Below, one piece after another: positions 16,956-25,147 of a stretch of 45,903 nucleotides of DNA. The translations under genes and the position numbers were made by a program. The notes below the pieces were generated by a model, which was not told where the DNA came from, did not search any database, and saw nothing but the letters and a program-made list of their open reading frames with translations. The DNA comes from Fibrobacter succinogenes. GTDB lineage: Bacteria; Fibrobacterota; Fibrobacteria; Fibrobacterales; Fibrobacteraceae. Where the stretch lies: positions 1 through 45,903 of the forward strand of contig CACWPM010000028.1 of the NCBI GenBank assembly GCA_902762795.1. The letters are read 5' to 3'. Every line of letters starts with the position of its first letter. Position 1 is the stretch's first letter.

Positions 16956-16995
16956 GCGGGCGGGGCCCCTCCCCGCACCATCCTCATCCTGGTGC
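16956..16995. other. Two adjacent GC-rich hairpins in the pfp upstream gap
   Basis: GCGGG (16956-16960) pairs with CCCGC (16972-16976) around a G/C-rich core. GCACCA (16975-16980) pairs with TGGTGC (16990-16995). The surrounding 16855-17386 gap has no convincing ORF. Bases up to about 17130 are markedly richer in G and C than the AT-rich remainder, which may mean a decayed element. Confidence 0.35.
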
Positions 16996-17386
16996 AGGCG
17001 TCAACCTTGCTGCTCTACCATGACCATTCGGGTTTGATGCTTCGCGTCCGTGGCTGCATTCGGTCATGTGAGTCTGCATGCGGCTTCCCGTGACACTCGT
17101 TTTGCTCACTCTTGGTCGATTCATTCGTCTTTTAAAGTTTTGGCCGACACTTTTAATCTTACAACGGCATGTTCTGTATCCATTTGTATACATAGCCATG
17201 ATGGATAAGGATAATTATAGGGGTCTTTTTTTACAAAATGTGATAAAAATCAAATTCTTGTATGTTTTTTTTAAACTTTTCTTTGAAAATTTTGTAAAAA
17301 TTTCTATATATATGGTTGCGTAATAAAAATGTAATGATTCGTTTTATCGACTTTCATTGCGGGAAATCATAAAAAAGAAGGTGTGT

Positions 17387-17800
17387 ATGAATGTTTTGAT
17401 CTGGGGGTCCGATACAATTCTTGGTCATGGGCTTTTGTCCGTGCTCAAGGACATCAAGGATGGTGTTGTCAATGCTATCGGTAATATTGAAATTGGAGAA
17501 ATCTTTACATGTGATTCGGAATCCGATAAGGATGTAATCGATGAAGCGTGTGCCAATGCAGATTTCGTGTTCAATATGTCTTACGGATTCAGGTCAGGCA
17601 AACTCATTGAGGGTTTGAACGTTCATAACAACACATGCCCAGTCCTTTTAAGTCATTCTGTGGGGGATGCTAGGCTGTTCCGCGAATATGCTCAAAATAA
17701 AAATGTACCTATTCTCGAGTGGGCGCCCAATTACGATATGGAACTTTTGAGCATCGAAGCACAAGTCTATGACATTATCGGTGCACTCCAATGCGCATAG
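17387..17800 (+). CDS. Short CapF/WbjC-like NAD(P)-epimerase fragment protein
   Basis: This protein has 137 residues, starting at MNVLIWGS (AAGGTG lies about 5 nt upstream); an ORF extension to 17357 is less likely. The N terminus is Rossmann-like (LIWGSDTILGHGLLSVL). ADFVFNMSYGFRSGKLIEGLNV followed by HNNTCPVLLSHSVGDARLF recalls the capsular-sugar epimerase/reductase CapF (WbjC), where HNNxCPVxLSSS precedes the YGxSK active site. Here no Tyr-x3-Lys catalytic pair is visible, and the substrate and cupin domains of the roughly 370-residue enzyme are missing. It may be a decayed remnant or a small stand-alone nucleotide-binding protein. There are no capsule genes next to it. The family link comes from memory of motifs and is moderate. 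Confidence 0.5.
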   Translation: MNVLIWGSDTILGHGLLSVLKDIKDGVVNAIGNIEIGEIFTCDSESDKDVIDEACANADFVFNMSYGFRSGKLIEGLNVHNNTCPVLLSHSVGDARLFREYAQNKNVPILEWAPNYDMELLSIEAQVYDIIGALQCA

Positions 17801-17848
17801 GTTAAACGAAAGAACGCCCGCCTTAGCGGGCTATAGACGAAAAATATT

Positions 17849-17874
17849 AGGCGGCCTTTGGGCCGCCTGTTTTG
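17849..17874. terminator. Bidirectional intrinsic terminator
   Basis: The 8-bp stem AGGCGGCC/GGCCGCCT (17849-17856, 17861-17868) has a 4-nt loop, followed by GTTTTG on the plus strand and AATATTTTT on the minus strand. A second hairpin (GCCCGC/GCGGGC, 17816-17831) lies just before it. Confidence 0.85.
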
Positions 17875-18435
17875 TTATTCCAGCATTAGTTCATTCGGAA
17901 TAGCTCCCTCCATGCAAAGGAGCCTTCTTTTTAAACCGATGCCAAGGGCGTAACCGCTTAGGCGACCTCGGCTGTCGATTACTCGGTGGCAGGGGATGAC
18001 TACCTGTATAGGATTTCGGTGCAGTACGTTGCCAACGGCGCGAACGGCTTGCGGGTGTCTAACGGCATCGGCCACTTGTTTGTAAGTCCACGTTTTGCCA
18101 TAAGGAATTTGGCGTGTGACTTCCAGAACTTTTTTCTGGAACTCGGTGCCGTAGATTTTTATGGGTATAGAAAACTCGCAGATTTTGCCTGCGAGGTACA
18201 AATTAAGTTCGTTCACCGCCTTGCGGTAGGCGTTGCGAACACTGCTATGCAATTCTGTTTCCATGTCGGGGCTTGCGTAGGCGCAAGCTTGCACGTTGCC
18301 CGGAGTCGCTTTTACTTCGTTTGAATTTTCCCGAAATTTTAGACCACAAAGTTTTGATCCTTCGAAGATAAAGGTCCATTCGCCCCAGACATTCCTGTGA
18401 CTGATCTTTGTGAATTTCGGTCCATCAAATTTCAT
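17875..18435 (-). CDS. ogt: Methylated-DNA--protein-cysteine methyltransferase
   Basis: This 186-residue suicide repair protein transfers methyl groups from O6-methylguanine to its own Cys. The active-site motif PCHRVI (in IQVVIPCHRVIDSRGRLSGYA) and the helix-turn-helix segment IPYGKTWTYKQVADAVRHPQAVRAVGNVLHRNP are intact. The N-terminal domain is short and lacks the Zn-binding Cys residues of Ada. The gene starts 17 nt after the alr stop on the same strand, so the two are probably co-transcribed. They end at a bidirectional terminator. Confidence 0.95.
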   Translation of the reverse strand: MKFDGPKFTKISHRNVWGEWTFIFEGSKLCGLKFRENSNEVKATPGNVQACAYASPDMETELHSSVRNAYRKAVNELNLYLAGKICEFSIPIKIYGTEFQKKVLEVTRQIPYGKTWTYKQVADAVRHPQAVRAVGNVLHRNPIQVVIPCHRVIDSRGRLSGYALGIGLKRRLLCMEGAIPNELMLE

Positions 18436-18452
18436 GCCATGCGGTAATACTC

Positions 18453-19676
18453 CTAGCGCAGTGGATATTCCTTGTATTCCTTCACGCCGAATTCTTCTTT
18501 GAGGAAGTCCCAGCGTACAAGGCGGTTTTTCCAGTAGTACTTGCGGTAGAGACGACGTGCCACGCGGCTTGTTAATTCGTACGGAATCGTGTGATGATCG
18601 TCGGCAACGCTTTCCATCGAGATGCGGAAGTCGAGTTCGCCGTTCACAACATCGACCGTTTCGCCAACCTGCACATCCGGGATGTGGCTCACGTCAACCA
18701 TTGTCGCATCCATGCAGACGCGTCCAAGAATTGGGCAGAGCTGCCCGCGGATAAAAACAAACCCTTTGTTGTATTCGCCACGGAGGTAACCGTCACCGTA
18801 ACCGATGGCGATGGTTGCGATGCGTGTGAGTTGTTGGGCCGCCCAGTAGCCACCGTAGCTGACCGTTTCGCCGGGCTTCACGTCGTGCACGTGGCGGATG
18901 GTCGATTTGATTTTCATGACAGGTTTGATCGGCCACGGAGAAGGGCTTGCACCCATGCAGTTGTAACCGTAAAGCGTAAGGCCCGGGCGAACCATGTCGA
19001 AATGGCTTTCGGGGTGAGTGAGCGTGCCTGCCGAACTGGAACAATGGCAGATGGTCGGGCGGAGTCCGTCGGCGTCGAGCACATCGACGAGTCGCGTAAA
19101 ACGCTGGATTTGTATTTCTGTTTTCGGGTTGCCGGGCATATCGGCGGTCGCGAGATGCGTGAACATGCCTTCGAACTTGAGATGCTTGAGGGTGAGCGCT
19201 GTGCGGATGTTATTGAAATCTTCGGCGTCAAAACCATAACGGTTCATGCCTGTATCAATGGCGAGATGCGCTCTGCAAGTCGTTCCCGTTTCTCCAAGGA
19301 ACTGGTCGAAGGCGACTGCCGTGCGGAGATCCGTGATCGCTGCGGTCAGCTGGAATTCGACAAAGTAGGCGAAGTCCGCGGGCGTGCATGGGCCAAGTAC
19401 AAGTATGGGCAAGTCCATGCCGTATTGGCGAAGAATCATTCCTTCGCTGATGTGGGCGACTCCCAAATAGTCTGCACCGCCGAATTTGGCGGCGAAAGAG
19501 CAGGCGAGGCTTCCGTGGCCGTAAGAGTCTGCCTTGACGGGGAGTAAAATTTTGGTGGAAGCCGGAATCTGGCTTCTGATAAATCGGATGTTGTTGCAGA
19601 GAGCGTCTAGGTTGATTTCAATCCAGTTCGGGCGAGCAATTTTATTTAAGTCTGGAGGTGTTGCTAAAAGTTTCAT
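18453..19676 (-). CDS. alr: Alanine racemase
   Basis: This 407-residue PLP enzyme interconverts L- and D-alanine for peptidoglycan. The PLP-lysine motif reads LLPVKADSYGHG (family VKANAYGHG). The second catalytic base, Tyr, lies in TVSYGGYW, and IGYGDGYLRGEYNKG and GRVCMDATMVDVS complete the C-terminal domain. All catalytic elements are present. The N terminus is about 15 residues longer than usual and starts at the only good Met. It is likely the first gene of an alr-ogt transcript. Confidence 0.95.
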   Translation of the reverse strand: MKLLATPPDLNKIARPNWIEINLDALCNNIRFIRSQIPASTKILLPVKADSYGHGSLACSFAAKFGGADYLGVAHISEGMILRQYGMDLPILVLGPCTPADFAYFVEFQLTAAITDLRTAVAFDQFLGETGTTCRAHLAIDTGMNRYGFDAEDFNNIRTALTLKHLKFEGMFTHLATADMPGNPKTEIQIQRFTRLVDVLDADGLRPTICHCSSSAGTLTHPESHFDMVRPGLTLYGYNCMGASPSPWPIKPVMKIKSTIRHVHDVKPGETVSYGGYWAAQQLTRIATIAIGYGDGYLRGEYNKGFVFIRGQLCPILGRVCMDATMVDVSHIPDVQVGETVDVVNGELDFRISMESVADDHHTIPYELTSRVARRLYRKYYWKNRLVRWDFLKEEFGVKEYKEYPLR

Positions 19677-19868
19677 GATAATGAAAATATAGGTAAGTCT
19701 TAAGAAAATAGGTCACAAGCTCCCTTTAAAAAGGGCTTGTTTTAGAGCTTTTTGTTGTAATTGCATACTTGAATGGATAAAATCTGCAGGAAAATATGTA
19801 ATAAAAATATTTTGTATATAAATTAATTTTTCTTTACGTGCTTGGATGGAAACATTTGAATTTACAGT

Positions 19869-19967
19869 ATGAAAATATCAAAAATGATTTTATGCTTAGT
19901 TTGTATGGTGTTCTTCAGGGATTTATATGCCGAAAGGTGTGCTTGGATATGGCCGGTATGTAACTAA
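19869..19967 (+). CDS. Possible secreted micro-peptide with two cysteines
   Basis: This 32-codon frame lies in an otherwise gene-free 0.8-kb gap (19677-20498). Residues 1-21 look like a signal peptide: basic start MKISK, hydrophobic ILCLVCMVFF, and an AxA-like end LYA. The predicted mature peptide is ERCAWIWPVCN, with two Cys residues six apart and two Trp residues. A -10-like TGTATATA lies about 50 nt upstream (near 19815). No good ribosome site is seen. It could be a genuine tiny secreted or disulfide-looped peptide, a decayed gene, or chance. Confidence 0.3.
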   Translation: MKISKMILCLVCMVFFRDLYAERCAWIWPVCN

Positions 19968-20358
19968 TGCAAACAAAAATTAGCTCTTTGATCATGTTTT
20001 TTATTGATTTATTCTAACATGGAATAAATTATACTGGCCTAATTTTTGTAAAAAACAAAAGTGCAGATAAAATAAAAAATTGCGTGCTTTCCCTAGTACT
20101 TATGGGAGTTGTCTTATTTTGTCGCTGTTTACATTTCGTCCTATGAAAAAATGTTTACTTTTTTGAGTTGTTTTTGCGAATTTTTTATTGGTACTTTATG
20201 GGTGTGCAAGGGTGTTATTCAAATGCTTGTTTGAATAAAAGAACTTGAGGATGAATAAAGTAATTCTCTGAAAGGATGGTTTTGAACTTCTGACATTGTT
20301 TGTAATTACGTGATGATTAGGCATAATGATTATGCATGATTGTGCGTGACGGCTTTGC

Positions 20359-20410
20359 GTAACAGTTCGCTTGAAGGGCTCGCCTAGAAAGTCCTGTTAC
20401 TGAGTTTTTA
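20359..20410 (+). other. Inverted repeat in the leader region of the AgmX-like gene
   Basis: GTAACAG (20359-20365) and CTGTTAC (20394-20400) form a perfect 7-bp stem with a 28-nt loop, followed by GAGTTTTTATTTG. A smaller GCATAA/TTATGC hairpin precedes it. It could be a weak terminator of a small transcript or a structured 5' leader. Nothing else is recognised between 19968 and 20498. Confidence 0.35.
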
Positions 20411-20498
20411 TTTGAAATAAATCGCTTCGGCTTCGAGGTGGTTAGAGGAATTTTGTCTAAAAAATAACCATAAATAATCCTAAATGGAGGATAAAATC

Positions 20499-21446
20499 AT
20501 GAAAACGACAAATCAAAAACAGGATGCTTTCATTGCGTCTCTGATGCCAGATTCCGACAAGAGAATGGTGCGCATTGCCAGTGCATCGCTTGTTGTCGCT
20601 TTGATGCTTGGATTCTGGGCGTCTACGTATGAAGCGTTGATTGGTGAGGTCATGTTTGAACCAGCACCTGAAAGTCCAACAATCACAACAACAATGAAAA
20701 TTGACGAACCTTTAAAGGAGGAAAAGAAAGTCGAAAAAAAACGTCCACCAAAGAATCAAAATGTCTATCGTAAGAAACCCGGTGGTGGTGGAAAACCTAA
20801 GGGAAAAGGCAATCCCAAAGCTGCTCTCGAACGTGGCGTGCTCAAAATCTTGACGGCGTTAAAAAACGATCCGTCGGCAAGTGCGTTTGACAATGTTAAG
20901 GTGACTCTCGCTAAAGACATTGACAAAGTTATCTCTCGCGTAAATGGCCTCAAGACTCATGGGACGGCAAAACTTGGCGAACGTCGCGGTCCTGTGAATG
21001 CCGGCTTTAATGACGGGTTAGCGTCTGGAGGAACGGGTGGAATTACCGATCTGTTTGGTGGCATGATGGGTGGTTCTGCTGGTCGCCTAGCAACATCGGG
21101 ATTGAAGGGACATATTTCAACTCCCAAGCCAAACCAAATTGATATGGGATCTGGTGGTGGATCTCGTTCGGCGGCTGACATCATGAAAGTCGTGCGTCAG
21201 CGAACACCTGGGCTTCGCCATATTTACAATAAACACTTGAAAAAGAAACCCGGTTTCCAGGGCAAAGTAACATTGAAGTTCACGATAGCACCGGGTGGCG
21301 AAATCATCAGCATGGCTGTGGTGGGATCAACGACGGGATATCCTGAATTCGATATTGAAGTCAAAAAAGCCGTGAGTGGTTGGACTTTCGGCAAGGTTAA
21401 ATCGGGAAATACGACCGTGACGATCCCATTTACCTTTACGGAGTAA
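20499..21446 (+). CDS. AgmX/PglI-type, TonB-like C-terminal domain protein
   Basis: This protein has 315 residues when started at MKTTNQ. GGAGG sits 8 nt before this ATG and overlaps the other candidate ATG (20484), which decides the start. It has a short cytoplasmic N terminus, one transmembrane segment (about residues 24-46, VRIASASLVVALMLGFWAS), and a Pro/Lys-rich periplasmic linker (KKVEKKRPPKNQ, then Gly/Lys repeats). The C-terminal domain (about 225-315, with MKVVRQRTPGLRHIYNK, GKVTLKFTIAPGGEI and VTIPFTF) follows the AgmX/PglI pattern found in gliding and Tol/Ton-like energy transducers. It probably couples an inner-membrane motor to an outer-membrane partner. No ExbB/ExbD genes are in the window. 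A terminator follows. Confidence 0.75.
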   Translation: MKTTNQKQDAFIASLMPDSDKRMVRIASASLVVALMLGFWASTYEALIGEVMFEPAPESPTITTTMKIDEPLKEEKKVEKKRPPKNQNVYRKKPGGGGKPKGKGNPKAALERGVLKILTALKNDPSASAFDNVKVTLAKDIDKVISRVNGLKTHGTAKLGERRGPVNAGFNDGLASGGTGGITDLFGGMMGGSAGRLATSGLKGHISTPKPNQIDMGSGGGSRSAADIMKVVRQRTPGLRHIYNKHLKKKPGFQGKVTLKFTIAPGGEIISMAVVGSTTGYPEFDIEVKKAVSGWTFGKVKSGNTTVTIPFTFTE

Positions 21447-21493
21447 TTGAATGACAATTGGAGTAGAATAAAGACAAATAGATTTTTAAATTT

Positions 21494-21523
21494 AAGTCAG
21501 CGATTTTTATCGCTGACTTTCTG
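21494..21523 (+). terminator. Intrinsic terminator
   Basis: A perfect 11-bp stem (AAGTCAGCGAT 21494-21504 with ATCGCTGACTT 21509-21519) has a TTTT loop and lies after the AgmX-like gene. Confidence 0.8.
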
Positions 21524-21547
21524 TGATTTTAATTTATGGGGTAAAGA

Positions 21548-22663
21548 ATGAAGGATTCTCGCATTACGCAACTTGCAGAAAATTTGATTAACAACGCCAT
21601 TGCTCTCAAGGCCGGCGAAAACATTTTAATTGAAACGACAGATACGCCCGATGAACTCTCGACTGAACTCATCAAGGCTGTTGCCAAAGTTGGCGGCAAC
21701 GCGTTTGTCCATAATTTCAATAGCCGCGTGCGTCGCGAAATGATTCGCTCCGCGTCTGAAGAGCATTTGAAATTGTCTGCGGAACTTGCAATGAACGAAA
21801 TGAAGCAGATGCAGGCTTATCTCTCTATCCGCGCGATGAACAATGCTATGGAAAATTGCGATATCGATGACAAGAAGATGCTTGCTTACAGGACCATCAC
21901 GCAGGACGTGCTCAACTACCGTGTGAACAACACGCGCTGGTGCGTGCTCCGCTGGCCGAACCCGTCCATGGCGCAGGGCGCAAAGATGAGCACGGAAGCA
22001 TTCGAAGACTTTTACTTCAAGGCTTGCCTTGCCGATTACCCGAAAATGCAGCGCGCTGCCCAGGCGTTGGTGGACCTCATGAACAAGACGGACAAGGTGC
22101 GTCTTGTGGCGCAGGGCACGGACATCACGTTCAGCATCAAGGACATTCCGGCAGTGCCGTGCTGCGGCAACATGAACATTCCCGATGGCGAAGTCTATAC
22201 GGCGCCGGTGCAGGGGAGTATCGAAGGCGTCATCCACTACAACACGCCGACGCTTTACGAAGGCAAGCAGTTCAGCAATATCCGTCTTGTCTTCAAGCAG
22301 GGGAAAATTGTCGAAGCGACTTGTGAAACAGGCGACAACAAAAGCTTGAACGCCATTTTCGATACGGACGAGGGCGCGCGTTACGTGGGCGAGTTTGCTA
22401 TCGGCTTCAACCCGTTCGTGCTTTCGCCAATGTGCGATATTTTGTTCGACGAAAAGATTGCTGGCAGTATCCACTTTACTCCGGGCATGTGCTACGAAGA
22501 TGCGCCGAATGGCAACAAGTCCGCTATCCATTGGGACCTGGTGCTTATCATGCGTCCGGAATACGGCGGTGGCGAAATTTGGTTCGACGACAAGCTCATC
22601 CGCAAAGATGGACTTTTTGTGGTCGATGAACTCAAGTGCTTGAATCCGGATATGCTGGGATAG
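21548..22663 (+). CDS. Aminopeptidase, peptidase M29 family
   Basis: This 371-residue metallopeptidase is of the thermophilic aminopeptidase T/AmpS type. It shows the family segments MNIPDGEVYTAPVQGSIEGVI (metal-ligand Glu), EFAIGFNP, GSIHFTPGMCYED (His ligand) and SAIHWDLVLIMRP (His and Asp). The N terminus, LAENLINNAIALKAGENILIET, is typical. It removes N-terminal residues from peptides in the cytoplasm; no signal peptide is present. The gene lies between a terminator and a heptad array, so it is probably transcribed alone. Confidence 0.92.
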   Translation: MKDSRITQLAENLINNAIALKAGENILIETTDTPDELSTELIKAVAKVGGNAFVHNFNSRVRREMIRSASEEHLKLSAELAMNEMKQMQAYLSIRAMNNAMENCDIDDKKMLAYRTITQDVLNYRVNNTRWCVLRWPNPSMAQGAKMSTEAFEDFYFKACLADYPKMQRAAQALVDLMNKTDKVRLVAQGTDITFSIKDIPAVPCCGNMNIPDGEVYTAPVQGSIEGVIHYNTPTLYEGKQFSNIRLVFKQGKIVEATCETGDNKSLNAIFDTDEGARYVGEFAIGFNPFVLSPMCDILFDEKIAGSIHFTPGMCYEDAPNGNKSAIHWDLVLIMRPEYGGGEIWFDDKLIRKDGLFVVDELKCLNPDMLG

Positions 22664-22719
22664 TTGTTGGTCGATAGTCTCTGGAGCATAGAATCGAGGC
22701 TGCGCCTAAATCGTTTTTG

Positions 22720-22747
22720 TAATAACTATTGACTAATAGCTAGAAAT
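22720..22747. repeat. Heptad array
   Basis: Four 7-bp units (TAATAAC, TATTGAC and two further TAn units) start at 22720, 22727, 22734 and 22741. They lie between the M29 gene and the promoter region of the next barrel gene. Confidence 0.55.
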
Positions 22748-22750
22748 AAT

Positions 22751-22767
22751 TATATTTTTCTCACACA
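22751..22767 (+). promoter_or_regulatory. Candidate promoter -10/start region
   Basis: TATATTTTTCTCACACA resembles TATATTTCTCACACA at 31267-31281, upstream of the DsbA-like gene. Both precede secreted-protein genes by 30-45 nt, suggesting a shared -10 box and start site. I see no clear -35. Confidence 0.4.
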
Positions 22768-22797
22768 AATCAAAAATTCTTATTACAAGGATCTATT

Positions 22798-24042
22798 ATG
22801 AATCTAAAAACGATGTTTGGCATAGGTCTCGTAAGCATCGGAGTCGCTTTTGCCCAGGATGCATACGAATCTTACACGACAGCTCCGTCCATGAGCGAAC
22901 AAGAACTCCAAAAGCAGGAGGAACAGGCTGCTTCCTCTGAAAAGCTCACGGCGCCCGTTCCGTTTGTCAAGCCGGATATTCCCAAGGAATCCAAGAGGTC
23001 TGCTTTCAACAGCATTCTGCATGGCAAGTCCTATAACAGAAATAGCAACATGGCCGCGGCGAACAACACAGAACTTTTGCTTACATATCCGAACTTGTTT
23101 GCGAACCGTAAGTTCTTCTATATTGAGCCGACCAACAAGATGAGCGTCCTCTCGCTCGGTTCTTTCTTTACGGCGTTCGATATTACCAAGGCTACGCATG
23201 ACAATAGCCAACTGGGGCGCCTCACTCTCGGTTATGCAGCTCCTGGTTTCGGTGCTTATATCAGAGCCGGTTTAGGGGCTTCATGGTATGAAAACGATGA
23301 TGTCGAAAGCGATACGACATATGGTGGTGACGATTGGGCCGCTGCTATTGCAAAGAGCTTCTTGGGCATGAATGTATCTGCTAGTGCTGACTGGGTAACT
23401 CATAAGAAGAAGGTTCATGTGGAACCGGCAGAAAAAAATGCTAAAGAAACAGAAGACCGTTTTGACAGCCTCACCTTGAGCCTCAACTTGACCAATGCGC
23501 CTACGGCAAAAAATTTCACTTGGACTCTTGGAGCTAGGTTTATAAGCTTCAATAGTGAAAAGAAAGTTGATGACGATGTTGTAGCTGATGATGATAATTT
23601 GGATTCCTTCTGGGAAATTGATCCGTATGTCCGTGGCGGTCTTGCTGTTCTTGAAAACGAAAATGCAAGAATCCTTTTCGGAGCGGCGGCAATTTTCGCT
23701 TACAGACATTATGATGATCCTGTCGATGCGTTTTCTTTTGCCACTATCATCCAGCCGAGCATGATGGGTGAAGTTTTCCTTGGTGAAAACAAGAACTTTA
23801 TGTTCTACGGTGAAGCGGGTTATGACTGGGTTGCATTCCGTTACTACAAGCATGATGATCCCGATTTTTCTGTGAAGGGGTATAACATGAATACAGTGAA
23901 TGCTTCTATCGGTTTCCGTTACCAGTACAAGGACTTCTTGTCTGTTGAACTCGGCCTTGGCGAAAAACTCTTCACTGGCCTTGGCAACTACTTCCAGGAA
24001 GACGGAACGTTCGTCGACTTCAGTGCGATGGTCCGCTTCTAG
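22798..24042 (+). CDS. Outer-membrane beta-barrel protein of unknown function
   Basis: This 414-residue protein has a signal peptide (MNLKTMFGIGLVSIGVAFA, cut before QDAYES). A charged, Glu/Gln-rich segment follows (about 30-75, SMSEQELQKQEEQAASSEK). The rest, from about residue 90, is a run of barrel strands such as LGRLTLGYAAPGFGAYIRAG and MGEVFLGENKNFMFYGEAGYDW, ending DFSAMVRF with a terminal Phe. AAGGA lies about 7 nt upstream of the start. It resembles the 3472 gene in layout (same MNLK start, spacer, barrel) but not clearly in sequence. A bidirectional terminator follows. Confidence 0.65.
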   Translation: MNLKTMFGIGLVSIGVAFAQDAYESYTTAPSMSEQELQKQEEQAASSEKLTAPVPFVKPDIPKESKRSAFNSILHGKSYNRNSNMAAANNTELLLTYPNLFANRKFFYIEPTNKMSVLSLGSFFTAFDITKATHDNSQLGRLTLGYAAPGFGAYIRAGLGASWYENDDVESDTTYGGDDWAAAIAKSFLGMNVSASADWVTHKKKVHVEPAEKNAKETEDRFDSLTLSLNLTNAPTAKNFTWTLGARFISFNSEKKVDDDVVADDDNLDSFWEIDPYVRGGLAVLENENARILFGAAAIFAYRHYDDPVDAFSFATIIQPSMMGEVFLGENKNFMFYGEAGYDWVAFRYYKHDDPDFSVKGYNMNTVNASIGFRYQYKDFLSVELGLGEKLFTGLGNYFQEDGTFVDFSAMVRF

Positions 24043-24066
24043 TTGGCGCTTAACAGTGTAAAAAGT

Positions 24067-24095
24067 AACGCCTCCCGGATGGGAGGCGTTCTTTG
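24067..24095. terminator. Intrinsic terminator between convergent genes
   Basis: A perfect 10-bp stem AACGCCTCCC/GGGAGGCGTT (24067-24076, 24081-24090) has a GGAT loop, followed by CTTTG. It can serve both the barrel gene and asd. Confidence 0.75.
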
Positions 24096-24137
24096 CTTGT
24101 AAGCGTTCCCCAGCCTTTGGCCGGAGCGCAATCGCTA

Positions 24138-25127
24138 TTAGAGGCGTTCTGCAATCTGGACGGCGTTGAGAGCAGCACCCTTGCGGATCTGGTCGCCGAC
24201 AATCCAGATGTTCATGCCGTTTTCGCAAGCGAGGTCCTTGCGGATACGACCAACGTAAACATCGTCCGTGCCCATGAGGTCGAGCGGCATCGGATAGACG
24301 TTGTTTGCCGGATCGTCGCAGAGCTGGAGGCCTTCGCCGTTCTTGATAGCATTGCGAACTTCTTCGACTGTGAGTGCGCGTTCCGTTTCGAAGCTGATGG
24401 CTTCGGAATGGCAGCGGAGTGCAGAAACGCGGACGCAAGTAGCAGCGCAGCGGACGTCGCTGTGCATGATCTTCTGCGTTTCGTTGAACATCTTCATTTC
24501 TTCCTTGGTGTAGCCGTTGTCGGTGAACACGTCGATGTGCGGAATGAGGTTGTAAGCGAGCTGGTGTGCAAACTTCTTCACGGTGACCGGCTTGCCTTCA
24601 ACGATTTCCTGGTACTGCTGCTTGAGTTCGGCCATGCCCGTTGCACCGGCACCGCTTGCGCTCTGGTAAGAGGAAACGTGGATGGTCTTGATCTTGCTCA
24701 AGTCATTGATCGGCTTGAGAGCGACAACCATCATGATGGTCGTGCAGTTCGGGTTAGCGATGATGCCCTTGTGGAGCTTGATGTCTTCCGGGTTCACTTC
24801 CGGGACAACGAGCGGGACGTTCGGATCCATGCGGAAGAAGCTCGTGTTGTCGACGACTATTGCGCCTGCATCAACAGCGATAGGAGCGAATTCCTTGGAA
24901 ACGCTTGCACCAGCAGAAGAGAGCACGAGGTCAACACCCTTGAAAGCGTCCTTGCAAGTGAGTTCAACTTTGAGCTTTTCGCCCTTGAAGCTGTATTCGC
25001 GGCCGACGCTGCGTTCGGAGGCGAGAAGCTTCAAGTTCTGAAGCGGAAAGTTACGTTGTTCAAGAATCTTGAGGAGTTCCTGACCTACTGCGCCGGTGGC
25101 GCCCATGATCGCTACGTTACGAATCAT
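24138..25127 (-). CDS. asd: Aspartate-semialdehyde dehydrogenase
   Basis: This 329-residue enzyme reduces aspartyl phosphate to aspartate semialdehyde, the branch point to lysine/diaminopimelate, threonine and methionine. The N-terminal NADP-binding motif VAIMGATGAVGQELL and the active-site Cys in IANPNCTTIMM are present, followed by VSSYQSASGAGATGM and VSALRCHSEAISFE with substrate-binding residues. The length is normal. It is the third gene of a minus-strand group (ssb, membrane protein, asd) with gaps of 15 and 20 nt. AAGG lies about 9 nt before the start. Confidence 0.96.
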   Translation of the reverse strand: MIRNVAIMGATGAVGQELLKILEQRNFPLQNLKLLASERSVGREYSFKGEKLKVELTCKDAFKGVDLVLSSAGASVSKEFAPIAVDAGAIVVDNTSFFRMDPNVPLVVPEVNPEDIKLHKGIIANPNCTTIMMVVALKPINDLSKIKTIHVSSYQSASGAGATGMAELKQQYQEIVEGKPVTVKKFAHQLAYNLIPHIDVFTDNGYTKEEMKMFNETQKIMHSDVRCAATCVRVSALRCHSEAISFETERALTVEEVRNAIKNGEGLQLCDDPANNVYPMPLDLMGTDDVYVGRIRKDLACENGMNIWIVGDQIRKGAALNAVQIAERL

Positions 25128-25147
25128 AGATTTAACCTTTATTTTTC

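Noticed and set aside
17357-17386. Longer N terminus for the CapF-like gene
   Set aside because: The added residues are basic and precede the Rossmann strand. AAGGTG is correctly spaced for ATG 17387.
20143-20238. Small lipoprotein gene beginning MKKCLLF with an LYGC lipobox
   Set aside because: A TGA at codon 8 interrupts the frame, and prfB shows that UGA is a normal stop here. Without homologs it cannot be told from chance.
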